DNA of 34,475 nt, taken from contig DCHJ01000074.1 of NCBI GenBank assembly GCA_002314805.1, forward strand, positions 1 to 34,475. Reading direction: 5' to 3'. Source of the stretch: Lachnospiraceae bacterium UBA1755 (GTDB taxonomy: Bacteria; Bacillota; Clostridia; Lachnospirales; Lachnospiraceae). The position numbers were made by a program, and so were the translations under genes. Position 1 is the first letter of the stretch. Each line of letters begins with the position of its first letter. The notes under the pieces were generated by a model, which was not told where the DNA came from, made no database searches, and was given only the letters and a program-made list of their open reading frames with translations. This document shows, piece by piece, positions 14,911 to 23,437 of the stretch.

Positions 14911-16488
14911 TCAGTTCCTGCTGAACTCGCTCAGCTTAAGTCCCTCGTTCCTTTCAAGAGTCATCCTGATGCTCCACTCATTGGCCCAGAGCAGCAGCGG
15001 ATTGCCCTTAAGGTCCTGTACCCTCTTCATGTCACTGGTACCCTGTATCCTGTCGATCGGAACAGGCGATTCATCTACCCATCTGATATATTCGTAGGGC
15101 AGCGTATCAAGTGCCACCTCAACATTGTATTCATTCTTCAGCCTGTAGGTGAGCACCTCAAACTGCAGCACGCCTACCACCCCCACGATGATCTCCTCGA
15201 GACCCGAGCCGATCTCCTGGAATATCTGGATGGCACCCTCCTGCGCGATCTGGTACACTCCCTTGGTGAACTGCTTGCGCTTCATGGTATCTATCTGGCG
15301 TACCCTGGCAAAATGCTCAGGTGCAAAGGTCGGTATACCTTCAAACTGTACTTTGTTCCTTGCTGTAGTGATCGTGTCTCCTATTGAGAAAAGGCCCGGA
15401 TCAAAGATTCCGATAATATCACCCGCATATGCCTTTTCAACTATCTTCCTCTCATCAGCCATCATCTGAGTTGACTGATTGAGCCTCATCCTTCTGTCGC
15501 CCTGCACATGATTGACCTCCATGCCCCCCTCATATTCGCCTGAGCAGATACGTGCAAAGGCGATACGGTCCCTGTGAGCCTTGTTCATGTTAGCCTGGAT
15601 CTTGAAGACAAATGCAGAGAAGAATTCATCCTTCATGGGATCAACCTCTCCCTCAAGAGTCTTCCTTTTAAGCGGGCTTGTAGTCATCTCAAGAAAATGC
15701 TCCAGGAAGGTCTCCACTCCGAAATTGGTCAGTGCTGATCCAAAAAATACAGGAGTAAGATCACCCCTCGACACTCTCTCCAGATCAAACTCATCGCTGG
15801 CACCGTCCAACATCTCGATATCATCCAGCAGCTGCTGCTTGAAATCCATGCCCAGCTCTGCGCTCTCAAGATCCACTTCCGTCTTTTCGATCTCCTGCAT
15901 GCCCGCGTGGGCGGCCGTGAACTGAATAACCTTTTTCGTGCCGCGGTCATATACACCCTTGAAGTTCTTGCCGCATCCGATCGGCCAGTTGACCGGACAT
16001 GTACGTATACCAAGCACAGTCTCGATATCATCCATAAGCTCGTAGGGATCCTTAGCCTCGCGGTCCAGCTTGTTGACAAAGGTAAAGATAGGTATATGCC
16101 GCATGACACAGACCTTGAAAAGCTTGATAGTCTGAGCCTCAACACCCTTGCCTGCATCGATGACCATCACCGCGCTGTCAGCAGCCATCAGGGTACGGTA
16201 GGTATCCTCCGAAAAATCCTGATGTCCCGGAGTATCAAGGATATTTATGCAATATCCGCCGTAATTAAACTGCATGACCGAAGAAGTCACCGAGATACCT
16301 CTCTCCTTCTCAATATCCATCCAGTCACTTACAGCATATTTCTGTGTCTTCTTGCCCTTTACAGATCCGGCCAGATTGATGGCACCTCCGTAGAGCAGAA
16401 ACTTCTCAGTCAGAGTTGTCTTTCCTGCATCCGGATGCGAAATGATCGCAAAGGTTCTTCTCTTTTTGATTTCGTCAAATAATTCCAT
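14911..16488 (-). CDS. prfC: Peptide chain release factor 3
   Basis: A 525-residue translational GTPase matching RF3, which releases RF1 and RF2 from the ribosome after termination. Counting from the chosen start: G1 SHPDAGKTT (17-25), G2 region ERGISV (62-67), G3 DTPGH (85-89), G4 NKLD (139-142), then the beta-barrel domain 2 and the RF3-specific C-terminal domain. A longer reading begins 56 codons earlier, but the ATG at 16488 has GAGGAG at the right distance and gives the family's usual N-terminus and length. The gene is divergent from coaX, with 50 bp between the start codons and overlapping promoter elements. Confidence 0.95.
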   Translation of the reverse strand: MELFDEIKKRRTFAIISHPDAGKTTLTEKFLLYGGAINLAGSVKGKKTQKYAVSDWMDIEKERGISVTSSVMQFNYGGYCINILDTPGHQDFSEDTYRTLMAADSAVMVIDAGKGVEAQTIKLFKVCVMRHIPIFTFVNKLDREAKDPYELMDDIETVLGIRTCPVNWPIGCGKNFKGVYDRGTKKVIQFTAAHAGMQEIEKTEVDLESAELGMDFKQQLLDDIEMLDGASDEFDLERVSRGDLTPVFFGSALTNFGVETFLEHFLEMTTSPLKRKTLEGEVDPMKDEFFSAFVFKIQANMNKAHRDRIAFARICSGEYEGGMEVNHVQGDRRMRLNQSTQMMADERKIVEKAYAGDIIGIFDPGLFSIGDTITTARNKVQFEGIPTFAPEHFARVRQIDTMKRKQFTKGVYQIAQEGAIQIFQEIGSGLEEIIVGVVGVLQFEVLTYRLKNEYNVEVALDTLPYEYIRWVDESPVPIDRIQGTSDMKRVQDLKGNPLLLWANEWSIRMTLERNEGLKLSEFSRN

Positions 16489-16505
16489 AGTAATCTCCTC
16501 AACTG

Positions 16506-16514
16506 TGTTATAAT
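16506..16514 (+). promoter_or_regulatory. Extended -10 element of coaX
   Basis: TGTTATAAT on the + strand; a start near 16521 leaves about 18 nt of leader with the GAGGTG ribosome site. It overlaps the prfC element on the other strand. Confidence 0.55.
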
Positions 16515-16518
16515 ACCA
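16510..16518 (-). promoter_or_regulatory. Extended -10 element of prfC
   Basis: TGGTATTAT on the minus strand, sharing five of six -10 bases with the coaX element; the prfC ribosome site GAGGAG follows about 10-15 nt later. Confidence 0.5.
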
Positions 16519-16538
16519 CAAAAGTGAGGTGTTTGGAA

Positions 16539-17435
16539 ATGTTACTTGCAATAGATGTAGGAAATACCAATACAGTAATAGGCGGGATAGAAAGCATCGC
16601 CGCGGTGTCTCCGGAAAATACGACATCTCTTCCGGATAAAACCGATACGCATACAAAAGGATCCTGGGCTTCCTCAGAAACTGCAGCTGCTCTTTCCGCA
16701 GATGCGGGTGCGCATTTCAGGCTTGCCTTCTCCGCAAGGACACGGACCAACGTGCTTAAGATCCGTCAGCTGCTCAAAGATATCAACACCGGCACAGCAT
16801 CGGAGATTCCCTCATCAGATCTGCATTTCACAGGCGCAATAATCTCCAGTGTAGTTCCATCTATCGTGCCTGAGCTTCTCAAGGTAGTATTCCTTTTCTA
16901 CGGACTTAACGCAATGGTCGTGGATCCAAAGATGAACATGAACATCCGCATCCCTGAGCGGTATCATGCAGAACTGGGACCAGATATCATAGCAGGTCTG
17001 GTCGCGGCAGGTGCTCAGTATGAGGCTCCCTTTGCAGTGATAGACATGGGTACAGCCAGTACCATCTTTGCTGTGGACAGCAGCAGGAATTTCATCGGCG
17101 GAACCATCCATCCCGGTATCGGGATCGAGCTTAAGTCATTGTGTACCAATACCGCAATGCTGCCCCGTATAGATTTCAGGGTACCGACCTGCGTGATAGG
17201 AAAGAATACAGATGAGTGCATCCAGAGCGGAGTCTTCTACGGACATGCCGGCATGATAGATACGATACTTGACCACATGGAAGAAGAGCTTGGCTATAAA
17301 CTCAATGCCATCGCCACCGGTGGGCTGGGACGCTTCATAGCACCGCTCTGCAGACGGCATATTGAATATGATGAAGACCTGCTGCTAAAGGGCCTGTATA
17401 TCCTGTACGTATTCAATGCAGGTACACTATCCTGA
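16539..17435 (+). CDS. coaX: Type III pantothenate kinase
   Basis: A 298-residue CoaX, which makes 4-phosphopantothenate in the first step of coenzyme A synthesis. The ATP-binding start MLLAIDVGNTNTV, IISSVVPSIVPEL, GPDIIAGLVAA, IDMGTASTIFAVD and GGTIHPGI are family marks of the ASKHA fold. The ATG at 16539 is chosen over a GTG at 16524 because GAGGTG then serves as ribosome site and the protein starts like its family. Two oddities: residues about 19-57 are an S/T/D-rich insert not expected in the family (usual length about 255-260), and the usual G-x-D-R reads GPDI. The core fold seems intact. Confidence 0.85.
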   Translation: MLLAIDVGNTNTVIGGIESIAAVSPENTTSLPDKTDTHTKGSWASSETAAALSADAGAHFRLAFSARTRTNVLKIRQLLKDINTGTASEIPSSDLHFTGAIISSVVPSIVPELLKVVFLFYGLNAMVVDPKMNMNIRIPERYHAELGPDIIAGLVAAGAQYEAPFAVIDMGTASTIFAVDSSRNFIGGTIHPGIGIELKSLCTNTAMLPRIDFRVPTCVIGKNTDECIQSGVFYGHAGMIDTILDHMEEELGYKLNAIATGGLGRFIAPLCRRHIEYDEDLLLKGLYILYVFNAGTLS

Positions 17436-17604
17436 GTCTCCTCTCCGCACCGGCCAGCATGATGCGCGGCTATACAATGAATGCTATACAAGCTGCAGTT
17501 TTTCCTTACGCACTGACCCGCGTGATACCATGCTGCTTCATGCCGCATACAGGAGCTGCCTGCAGCCTGAGCTGTACAAAGACCTGAACTACTCCGCCCG
17601 TTAA
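17416..17604 (+). CDS. Possible 62-residue protein after coaX
   Basis: An ORF overlapping the end of coaX by 20 nt and ending 22 bp before the terminator at 17626. It fills the only gap between coaX and the terminator, and its codons look like those of neighbouring genes. There is no clear ribosome site and I recognise no family; motif-like stretches such as DPRDTMLLHAAYRSCLQ are not assignable. It could be a small protein coupled to coaX, a decayed gene, or chance. Confidence 0.3.
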   Translation: MQVHYPESPLRTGQHDARLYNECYTSCSFSLRTDPRDTMLLHAAYRSCLQPELYKDLNYSAR

Positions 17605-17625
17605 GCTCTGACCGATCAGCAGACT

Positions 17626-17674
17626 ATGGAACAAAAAAGACTTCTGCTCTCTGCGGAAGTCTTTTTTGTTCCAT
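17626..17674. terminator. Bidirectional terminator between coaX and ftsZ
   Basis: A perfect 19-bp stem (17626-17644 and 17656-17674) around an 11-nt loop. It contains six As on one arm and six Ts on the other, so it works for both the + strand coaX transcript and the minus-strand dcw transcript. Confidence 0.92.
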
Positions 17675-17678
17675 GCTA

Positions 17679-18965
17679 TTACTTCTTATTCCTGAGGAAA
17701 TCAGGAATATTGATCTGCACATCACGCGAAGCTCTTGGTCTGACCTCTCCCTGATCCCGTGAAGCCGGTGCTGATTTCGGGTCGTAGGTCGGAATATCAT
17801 ATTTCGTATCCGGTATGGAAAAATCAGATGCCGAAAGTCCCTGACCGAAGCTGTAGGAATTCTGCGATGAATATCCGGACTTAGCCGGCTCCTCACCGAT
17901 AAGTGAGATGTCAAGTCCTCCGCCTGTCGGCTGTGATACAGGTCTTGCTGCTGACTGAACCTTCTGATTTCTGTTAAGCTGACTCAGGATGCTGCTTGTA
18001 TTGAGATTGACATTTTTCTCATCAAGCCCTGTTGCAATGACTGTGATCGTACATGTATCCTGAGCACTTTCATCAACCATTGCACCGAATATAATATTTG
18101 CATCCGGGCTAACCTGCTCACGCACATAGTTGGCTGCATCATTGGCCTCGATAAGTCCGATATCACCGCTGATATTGAGGATGACATTGGTAGCGCCGTC
18201 TATCTTGGTCTCAAGAAGCGGTGAAGTACATGCGATCTTGACCGCATCAATAGCCTTGTCATCTCCCGATGCGGTACCTATACCGATATGAGCGATACCC
18301 TTATCCTGCATGACTGTCTGTACATCCGCAAAGTCAAGGTTGATAAGTCCCGGTGTATTGATAAGATCCGTGATACCCTCTACTGACTGCTGGAGCACTT
18401 CATCTGCCTTGTTGAATGCATCCTGCATGCTTGTACGTCTGTCTACGATCTGCAGGAGCTTATCATTGGGGATCACAATAAGAGTATCCACACCTTCACG
18501 GAGCTTGCTGATGCCCTGCTCTGCATTCTTCATGCGTACAGGTCCCTCAAATGAAAACGGCTTAGTGACAACGCCAACTGTAAGTATGCCAAGCTCCTTG
18601 CTGATGGAAGCAATAACAGGAGCTGCACCGGTACCGGTACCTCCGCCCATCCCGCATGTCACAAATACCATGTCTGCTCCCTTGAGAGCGGCGATGATAT
18701 CCTCCCTGCTTTCCTCGGCAGCCTTCTCGCCTATCTCAGGCTTGGCTCCGCAGCCCTTGCCGCGGGTGATCTTCTCGCCTATCTGCATAGCCTTGGGTGC
18801 TTTACAGAAAGACAGCACCTGCTTGTCTGTATTCACACCGACAAACTCAACACCCTGTACATTTTCATCTATCATCCTGTTGACAGCATTGTTGCCTGCA
18901 CCGCCAACACCTATTACAACTATCCTAGCAGCTGTCTCTGTGTCGTTAATCTTAATTTCTAACAA
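17679..18965 (-). CDS. ftsZ: Cell division protein FtsZ
   Basis: A 428-residue FtsZ, the tubulin-like GTPase that forms the division ring. Counting from the chosen start: IGVGGAGNNAVNRM (18-31), the GTP-binding GGGTGTG (107-113), NTDKQ (45-49), a variable linker (about 318-412) and the C-terminal peptide IPDFLRNKK, which binds membrane anchors and ZapA/SepF-type partners. The start is TTG at 18965: GGAGGAGG lies 6 nt upstream, while the longer reading would place that ribosome site inside the coding sequence. It is the last gene of the dcw cluster, has its own promoter and ends at the shared terminator. FtsA is absent here. Confidence 0.95.
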   Translation of the reverse strand: MLEIKINDTETAARIVVIGVGGAGNNAVNRMIDENVQGVEFVGVNTDKQVLSFCKAPKAMQIGEKITRGKGCGAKPEIGEKAAEESREDIIAALKGADMVFVTCGMGGGTGTGAAPVIASISKELGILTVGVVTKPFSFEGPVRMKNAEQGISKLREGVDTLIVIPNDKLLQIVDRRTSMQDAFNKADEVLQQSVEGITDLINTPGLINLDFADVQTVMQDKGIAHIGIGTASGDDKAIDAVKIACTSPLLETKIDGATNVILNISGDIGLIEANDAANYVREQVSPDANIIFGAMVDESAQDTCTITVIATGLDEKNVNLNTSSILSQLNRNQKVQSAARPVSQPTGGGLDISLIGEEPAKSGYSSQNSYSFGQGLSASDFSIPDTKYDIPTYDPKSAPASRDQGEVRPRASRDVQINIPDFLRNKK

Positions 18966-19006
18966 AGCTAGCCTCCTCCAAAAAACCAAAAACGCGACTC
19001 CCTAAA

Positions 19007-19035
19007 ATGATACAAAATTGCCCTCTATAAATCAA
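19007..19035 (-). promoter_or_regulatory. Internal promoter for ftsZ
   Basis: TTGATT (19030-19035), a 17-bp spacer and TATCAT (19007-19012) in the 92-bp gap between ftsQ and ftsZ. It would give ftsZ a supply of mRNA independent of the mraZ promoter, with a leader of about 35 nt. Confidence 0.6.
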
Positions 19036-19057
19036 TAGTAAATATGGTTTTTCGCCG

Positions 19058-19792
19058 TTAATCTTTCTTAAAAGTGTATAGTGCTGAAGGGGAATTTTCC
19101 GTGTAGGAATCAAGATATAGTGTACCGCTCTGTATGCCTTCAGATGCCATCCGTTCCCTTATCTGAGGCAGCATATCACTCATTTCCGCGACCTTTGCGC
19201 CCGTATCGTCCGCAGCTCCCAGCTCCACTGTGATATCCCCAAGATATAGTATTGCATCCCCCATCTCGCCGAAGTGGATCCTTTCGGCAGAAATTTTATG
19301 ATTCTGCAGTGCCTGAGTGAGATTAAGTATCCTGTCAAATATTTTGGGATCTTCTACAGGCAGTTTTCTGTATAGTACAATACTCCCAAAGCTGAGACCT
19401 GTGACCTCCGGAATACCCGATATTTTCTCCACGGATGAGTCCACCACTATGCCGTCCTTGTCAAAATACATATAGTTATTCATGTAATTGACATATCCTA
19501 CAATACTCTTTTCATATACGATCACTTCGACCGAATCCGGGGAACTGAAGATCAGTTCATAGTCTTCTACAAAGGGTATCTCTGCCTTCTTTCCCAGTAT
19601 CTGGCTGATAAACAGATACACTGTATGACGCGAATACCTGTCCGCGTCAAAAATACGGGTCTCAACCTCTTCGTCGGTGTTGGTCTCATTGCCCGTTACA
19701 GTCACAGTTTTTACTTTCATGAAAACAGCCGCTCCAATGACACTAAGGATCACGGCTGCCGTCACTATCAAGATTATTTTCCTGGCATTCAT
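19058..19792 (-). CDS. ftsQ: Cell division protein FtsQ/DivIB
   Basis: A 244-residue single-pass membrane protein: short cytoplasmic start, one membrane segment (about 5-25), then a POTRA domain opening with VKTVTVTGNETNTDEEV (27-43) and the FtsQ/DivIB domain with YEKSIVGYV, YFDKDGIVVDSS and IPEVTGL. It joins FtsL and DivIC in the divisome. Sequence and position between ftsW and ftsZ agree. No clear ribosome site precedes the ATG, so translation may depend on reinitiation after ftsW, which ends 41 bp upstream. In many Bacillota murG sits in this place; it is missing here. Confidence 0.88.
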   Translation of the reverse strand: MNARKIILIVTAAVILSVIGAAVFMKVKTVTVTGNETNTDEEVETRIFDADRYSRHTVYLFISQILGKKAEIPFVEDYELIFSSPDSVEVIVYEKSIVGYVNYMNNYMYFDKDGIVVDSSVEKISGIPEVTGLSFGSIVLYRKLPVEDPKIFDRILNLTQALQNHKISAERIHFGEMGDAILYLGDITVELGAADDTGAKVAEMSDMLPQIRERMASEGIQSGTLYLDSYTENSPSALYTFKKD

Positions 19793-19833
19793 CAGTATTC
19801 TTTAATATCCGATCAAATTTTATTCCGCTGCTG

Positions 19834-21045
19834 TCATCTGCCATGGCCTTGCCATCTCTCCGGCTGATCATGATCAGACAACTCATTATTTCTGGGGATC
19901 CCCTGTTCTGCATCAAGCCGTATACCCCTTGAGACACTGAGCACCATCCCCATCTCCAGCATCAGCAGTATCACGCTGGTGCCTCCGTAGCTGATAAAGG
20001 GAAGCGTAACTCCCGTGTTGGGTATCGCATTGCATACCACAGCAATATTAAGTATCACCTGGATTGCAACATGTGCCAGGACACCGATGCATATATAGCT
20101 TCCGAATCTGTCAGGCGCCGACATTGAAAGTACCACAAGCCTGTATATGAGAAATGCGAATACAAGGATCAGACATATAGCCCCGAACAGACCCAGCTCC
20201 TCACATATGATCGAAAAGATCATATCATTCTGTGCCTCCGGCACAAAGCCCATCTTCTGTATACTCTGTCCCAGTCCCTTGCCCCAGAATCCTCCGGAGC
20301 CTATCGCATAAAGCCCCTGCAGCACCTGATAGCCTCCGTCAAGAGGATGTGCTTCCGGTTCAAGCCATACCAGGATACGGCTCAGCTGATACTGCTTAAG
20401 CAGTCCCATGGACGCAAGGGCATTGGATATCGGTTCGATAAACAGGACCATCAGGACCACAGCCCCCATCGCCGCAGCATATATCCAGTTCCATCTGTTG
20501 TCCGTTGCCACAAAGGACATCACGACTGCCAGCATGACGATGATGATTCCCGAGCTCAGGTTATTGGCTGCAACAAGCATAGCCGGCAGCAGATCCACGG
20601 CAAAAAGGATCAGCAGTCCCTTCCATGAATTTATCCGTCTGCCCAGCATCACCACAAGATATGCAAGTGTCAGTATCAGAGCGACCTTAACAAGCTCGGT
20701 GGGCTGGAATGAAGGCAGACTGCCCAGGGACAGCCATCTTCTCTTACCGTTGATCTCGATTCCGAAAAGCATGGTATATATCATAAGCAATATGCTTCCG
20801 GGGTAGAGGAACAGTATCGCATAGGTATATTTATGGTAATCGATAAATGACACGATTATCATCAATACAAACCCTGCACCGGCTATTTTGGCCTGTCTCC
20901 ACAGATAATATCCCGCATCATCCATCTTAAGCTGTGCGGTATATGAGCTCGCAGAATAGATCATTATCAGACCAAACACGGTCAGAAAGATAATGACAAA
21001 CAAAAGGCTGTAATCGTAGAATCGTTTTTTCTTCTTCGGTACCAA
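19834..21045 (-). CDS. ftsW: Septal peptidoglycan polymerase FtsW (SEDS family)
   Basis: A 403-residue SEDS-family membrane protein with about ten hydrophobic segments. Family marks include YSASSYT, GKRRWLSLGSLPSFQPTELVK, NDMIFSIICEELG and GVTLPFISYGGTS near the C-terminus. It polymerises lipid II with its partner transpeptidase, here most likely the ftsI product. The start is TTG at 21045, four nt after the murD stop, with GGAG 12 nt upstream; the N-terminus (basic residues then YDYSLLF) looks like other FtsW proteins. The charged tail (last 30 residues) is not conserved. RodA or SpoVE is the alternative, but position in the dcw cluster favours FtsW. Confidence 0.9.
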   Translation of the reverse strand: MVPKKKKRFYDYSLLFVIIFLTVFGLIMIYSASSYTAQLKMDDAGYYLWRQAKIAGAGFVLMIIVSFIDYHKYTYAILFLYPGSILLMIYTMLFGIEINGKRRWLSLGSLPSFQPTELVKVALILTLAYLVVMLGRRINSWKGLLILFAVDLLPAMLVAANNLSSGIIIVMLAVVMSFVATDNRWNWIYAAAMGAVVLMVLFIEPISNALASMGLLKQYQLSRILVWLEPEAHPLDGGYQVLQGLYAIGSGGFWGKGLGQSIQKMGFVPEAQNDMIFSIICEELGLFGAICLILVFAFLIYRLVVLSMSAPDRFGSYICIGVLAHVAIQVILNIAVVCNAIPNTGVTLPFISYGGTSVILLMLEMGMVLSVSRGIRLDAEQGIPRNNELSDHDQPERWQGHGR

Positions 21046-21049
21046 TTGA

Positions 21050-22426
21050 TCAGAGTGCTCCTACATAATCCTTGAAAAGTCTTCCTCTTACCTCATAATT
21101 CGGGAACATATCCCAGGACGCGCAGGCCGGTGACAGGAGCACGCAGTCTCCCGTATCAGCATAGGATGCACATACCTTTACGGCCTCTTCCAGACTTTCT
21201 GCATACATCACTGCTGAAAACCCGTGTTCTCTGCAGCATCCGGCAATGGCATCCCGTGTCTCTCCTATAAGCACCAGATACTTCACCTTCCCTGAAAATG
21301 TCTCCACCCACTCGTCATATGACGACTTTTTATCGTAACCTCCCCCTATCAGGATGGTCGGTCCCGGCATCGCCTTTATAGCCTTGATCGCAGCATCCGG
21401 ATTGGTTCCCTTGCTGTCATTGTAATACTTCACGCCTGCCCTCTCACGGACAAATTCAATACGGTGCTCCACCGCTGTAAACTCTCTGCAGGCCTCAGTG
21501 ATCAGATGCATCGGAATATCCATGCAGCAGCCCATCGCGATCGCCGCCATGGCATTTTCATAATTGTGGGTACCGATGATATTGAGCTCATCAACATCCA
21601 TGATATGCTCTTCTATGCCGCCGATACGTCTGAATATCCCTGTATGGGACCTGTAACTGTCACTGTATTCCCTGAGATAGAACCCCTCCTGAAGCTCCCT
21701 CTGTGATGAGAAATATACTGCCTTAGCCCTGCATTCCGGAGATCTTCCGAATTCACTAAGTACAGGGTCATCATAGTTGAGCACACAGAAATCTGCTTCT
21801 GTCTGATTCATGGTTATACTCTCTTTTATTGCGATATAATTCTCCATGGTATGATGCCTGTTGAGATGATCCGGAGTAATATTGAGTATCGCACTGACAT
21901 GCGGATGGAAATCCGTAATAGTCTCGAGCTGGAAGCTGCTTGTCTCAAGCACCGTCACGGACCTTTCTGAAGTCCTTAAACAGGTCTCGGTATATGGTAT
22001 TCCTATATTGCCTGCCACAAAGGTATCCTGGTATTTCTTGTTCATGATGGCACCGGTAAGTGCCGTGGTCGTAGTCTTTCCATTGGTACCTGTTATCGCC
22101 ACAAGCGTACCACGTTCCTTCTGGAAGGCCAGCTGTATCTCGGACCAGATGGGTATGCCAGCCTGATCCAGTACCTTTACAAAAGGCACTCCCAGATCTA
22201 TTCCGGGGCTTATAACGCAGATACTTACTGTGTTAAGATCTGAAGCCTTCAGATCTCCGGTTTTGATAAGAAGCTGCCTTGTATCGGCAAAGTTCTCCTT
22301 GAGTTTTTCCACATCAAGAGCAGTATTGCTGTCATAAAGCAATACTTCGCCTCCAAGATCCATGATCATCTTCGCTGCCGCTATACCGCTCTTGCCGGCA
22401 CCGGCAACCATTATCCTATCAGACAT
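21050..22426 (-). CDS. murD: UDP-N-acetylmuramoyl-L-alanine--D-glutamate ligase
   Basis: A 458-residue Mur ligase adding D-glutamate to UDP-MurNAc-L-Ala. The N-terminal Rossmann domain opens MSDRIMVAGAGKSGIAAA, the central ATP-binding loop is GTNGKTTT (113-120), LNITPDHLNRH and YNDSKGTNPDA are the later Mur ligase motifs, and SPACASWDMF closes the C-terminal domain. I place the start at the ATG at 22426 because GGAG lies 6 nt upstream; an ATG four codons earlier has no usable spacing. It follows mraY by 22 bp and precedes ftsW by 4 bp. Confidence 0.95.
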   Translation of the reverse strand: MSDRIMVAGAGKSGIAAAKMIMDLGGEVLLYDSNTALDVEKLKENFADTRQLLIKTGDLKASDLNTVSICVISPGIDLGVPFVKVLDQAGIPIWSEIQLAFQKERGTLVAITGTNGKTTTTALTGAIMNKKYQDTFVAGNIGIPYTETCLRTSERSVTVLETSSFQLETITDFHPHVSAILNITPDHLNRHHTMENYIAIKESITMNQTEADFCVLNYDDPVLSEFGRSPECRAKAVYFSSQRELQEGFYLREYSDSYRSHTGIFRRIGGIEEHIMDVDELNIIGTHNYENAMAAIAMGCCMDIPMHLITEACREFTAVEHRIEFVRERAGVKYYNDSKGTNPDAAIKAIKAMPGPTILIGGGYDKKSSYDEWVETFSGKVKYLVLIGETRDAIAGCCREHGFSAVMYAESLEEAVKVCASYADTGDCVLLSPACASWDMFPNYEVRGRLFKDYVGAL

Positions 22427-22448
22427 ACCGATCTCCATTCCTAAGACA

Positions 22449-23402
22449 TCATATCCCCAGATATGCCAGCAGACACAGTATCATGGTGACTGCCGTAAAT
22501 ACGCATACGACTCTGGTCTCACTCCATCCGCACAGTTCAAAATGATGGTGTACAGGCGCCATCCTAAAGATCCTCTTTCCATGGGAAACCTTGAAATATC
22601 CTACCTGCATGATGACGGAAAGCACTTCTCCCAGATATACAAATCCTGCGATCACGATAAATATGGGCATCCTTGTCATAAGTGCGAAGGCCGCCACATA
22701 CCCTCCCAGTGCCAGCGAACCGGTATCCCCCATGAACACCTTTGCCGGATACACATTCCAGAGAAGGTACCCCAGCATTGAACCCGCAACAGCACCGGAT
22801 ACAGGTGCAATATCTATGTCCAGCTTTATCGCTGCCACTGCAAAGAATGCCGCTACCGCACAGGTCACCGATGCACATAGCCCGTCAAGACCGTCCGTAA
22901 AGTTGACACCGTTATCCGTTCCGATAACAACGACGAATACAAACGGCAGGAATAGCCATCCCATGTCCCAGAGCCTGCCTGCAAACGGCAGCAGCACGGC
23001 TGATCCGATCTCCGGGTGTGTGTACAAATAAACGGCAAAAGCAGCTGTCGCCGCCAGCTGCATAGTGAACTTCTGCCATGCCTTCAGACCTTCATTATGT
23101 TTCTTTACTACCTTGATGTAATCATCCAGAAAGCCTATGATTCCGAAGACAAAAGTGAATATCATGACCGGGAGGATAAGCGGGTACCTGCTCACAAAGA
23201 TAAGTCCCGTGATCTCGATGGCCAGGATAAACATGATGCCGCCCATGGTAGGTGTGCCGCTCTTCTTCTTATGTGCTTCAGGTCCTTCCTCCCTGATATA
23301 CTGTCCGAACTTTAGCCGGTGAAGGAGCGGTATGCCTATGGGGCAGAGAACAGCCGTGATGGCAAACGCTGTGAATGCTGCAAAAATAGTATCCTTGATC
23401 AT
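22449..23402 (-). CDS. mraY: Phospho-N-acetylmuramoyl-pentapeptide transferase
   Basis: A 317-residue polytopic membrane enzyme that makes lipid I from UDP-MurNAc-pentapeptide and undecaprenyl phosphate. Family motifs: EEGPEAHKKKSGTPTMGG near residue 38, GFLDDYIKV (the aspartate pair), DNGVNFTDGLDGL, and HHHFELCGW. Length is typical (about 320). It starts 17 bp after ftsI. GAGG lies 14 nt before the ATG, rather far, and a strong promoter (23409-23437) overlaps the end of ftsI with its -10 only 6 nt before the ATG. Confidence 0.95.
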   Translation of the reverse strand: MIKDTIFAAFTAFAITAVLCPIGIPLLHRLKFGQYIREEGPEAHKKKSGTPTMGGIMFILAIEITGLIFVSRYPLILPVMIFTFVFGIIGFLDDYIKVVKKHNEGLKAWQKFTMQLAATAAFAVYLYTHPEIGSAVLLPFAGRLWDMGWLFLPFVFVVVIGTDNGVNFTDGLDGLCASVTCAVAAFFAVAAIKLDIDIAPVSGAVAGSMLGYLLWNVYPAKVFMGDTGSLALGGYVAAFALMTRMPIFIVIAGFVYLGEVLSVIMQVGYFKVSHGKRIFRMAPVHHHFELCGWSETRVVCVFTAVTMILCLLAYLGI

Positions 23403-23408
23403 AGCTAT

Positions 23409-23437
23409 ATTATAATCCTCTATTGCATACTTGGCAA
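23409..23437 (-). promoter_or_regulatory. Internal promoter ahead of mraY
   Basis: TTGCCA (23432-23437), a 17-bp spacer and a consensus TATAAT (23409-23414), on the minus strand across the last codons of ftsI. Transcription would begin at or within a base or two of the mraY start codon, giving a leaderless message. Confidence 0.5.

Noticed and set aside
14607..15387. Frames on the + strand across the 14-bp tandem repeat into prfC
   Set aside because: They are translations of the repeat and of the antisense of hslO and prfC; no start signals.
16489..16656. 56-residue extension of RF3
   Set aside because: It runs through the divergent promoter and into coaX; the ATG at 16488 has a good ribosome site and matches the family start.
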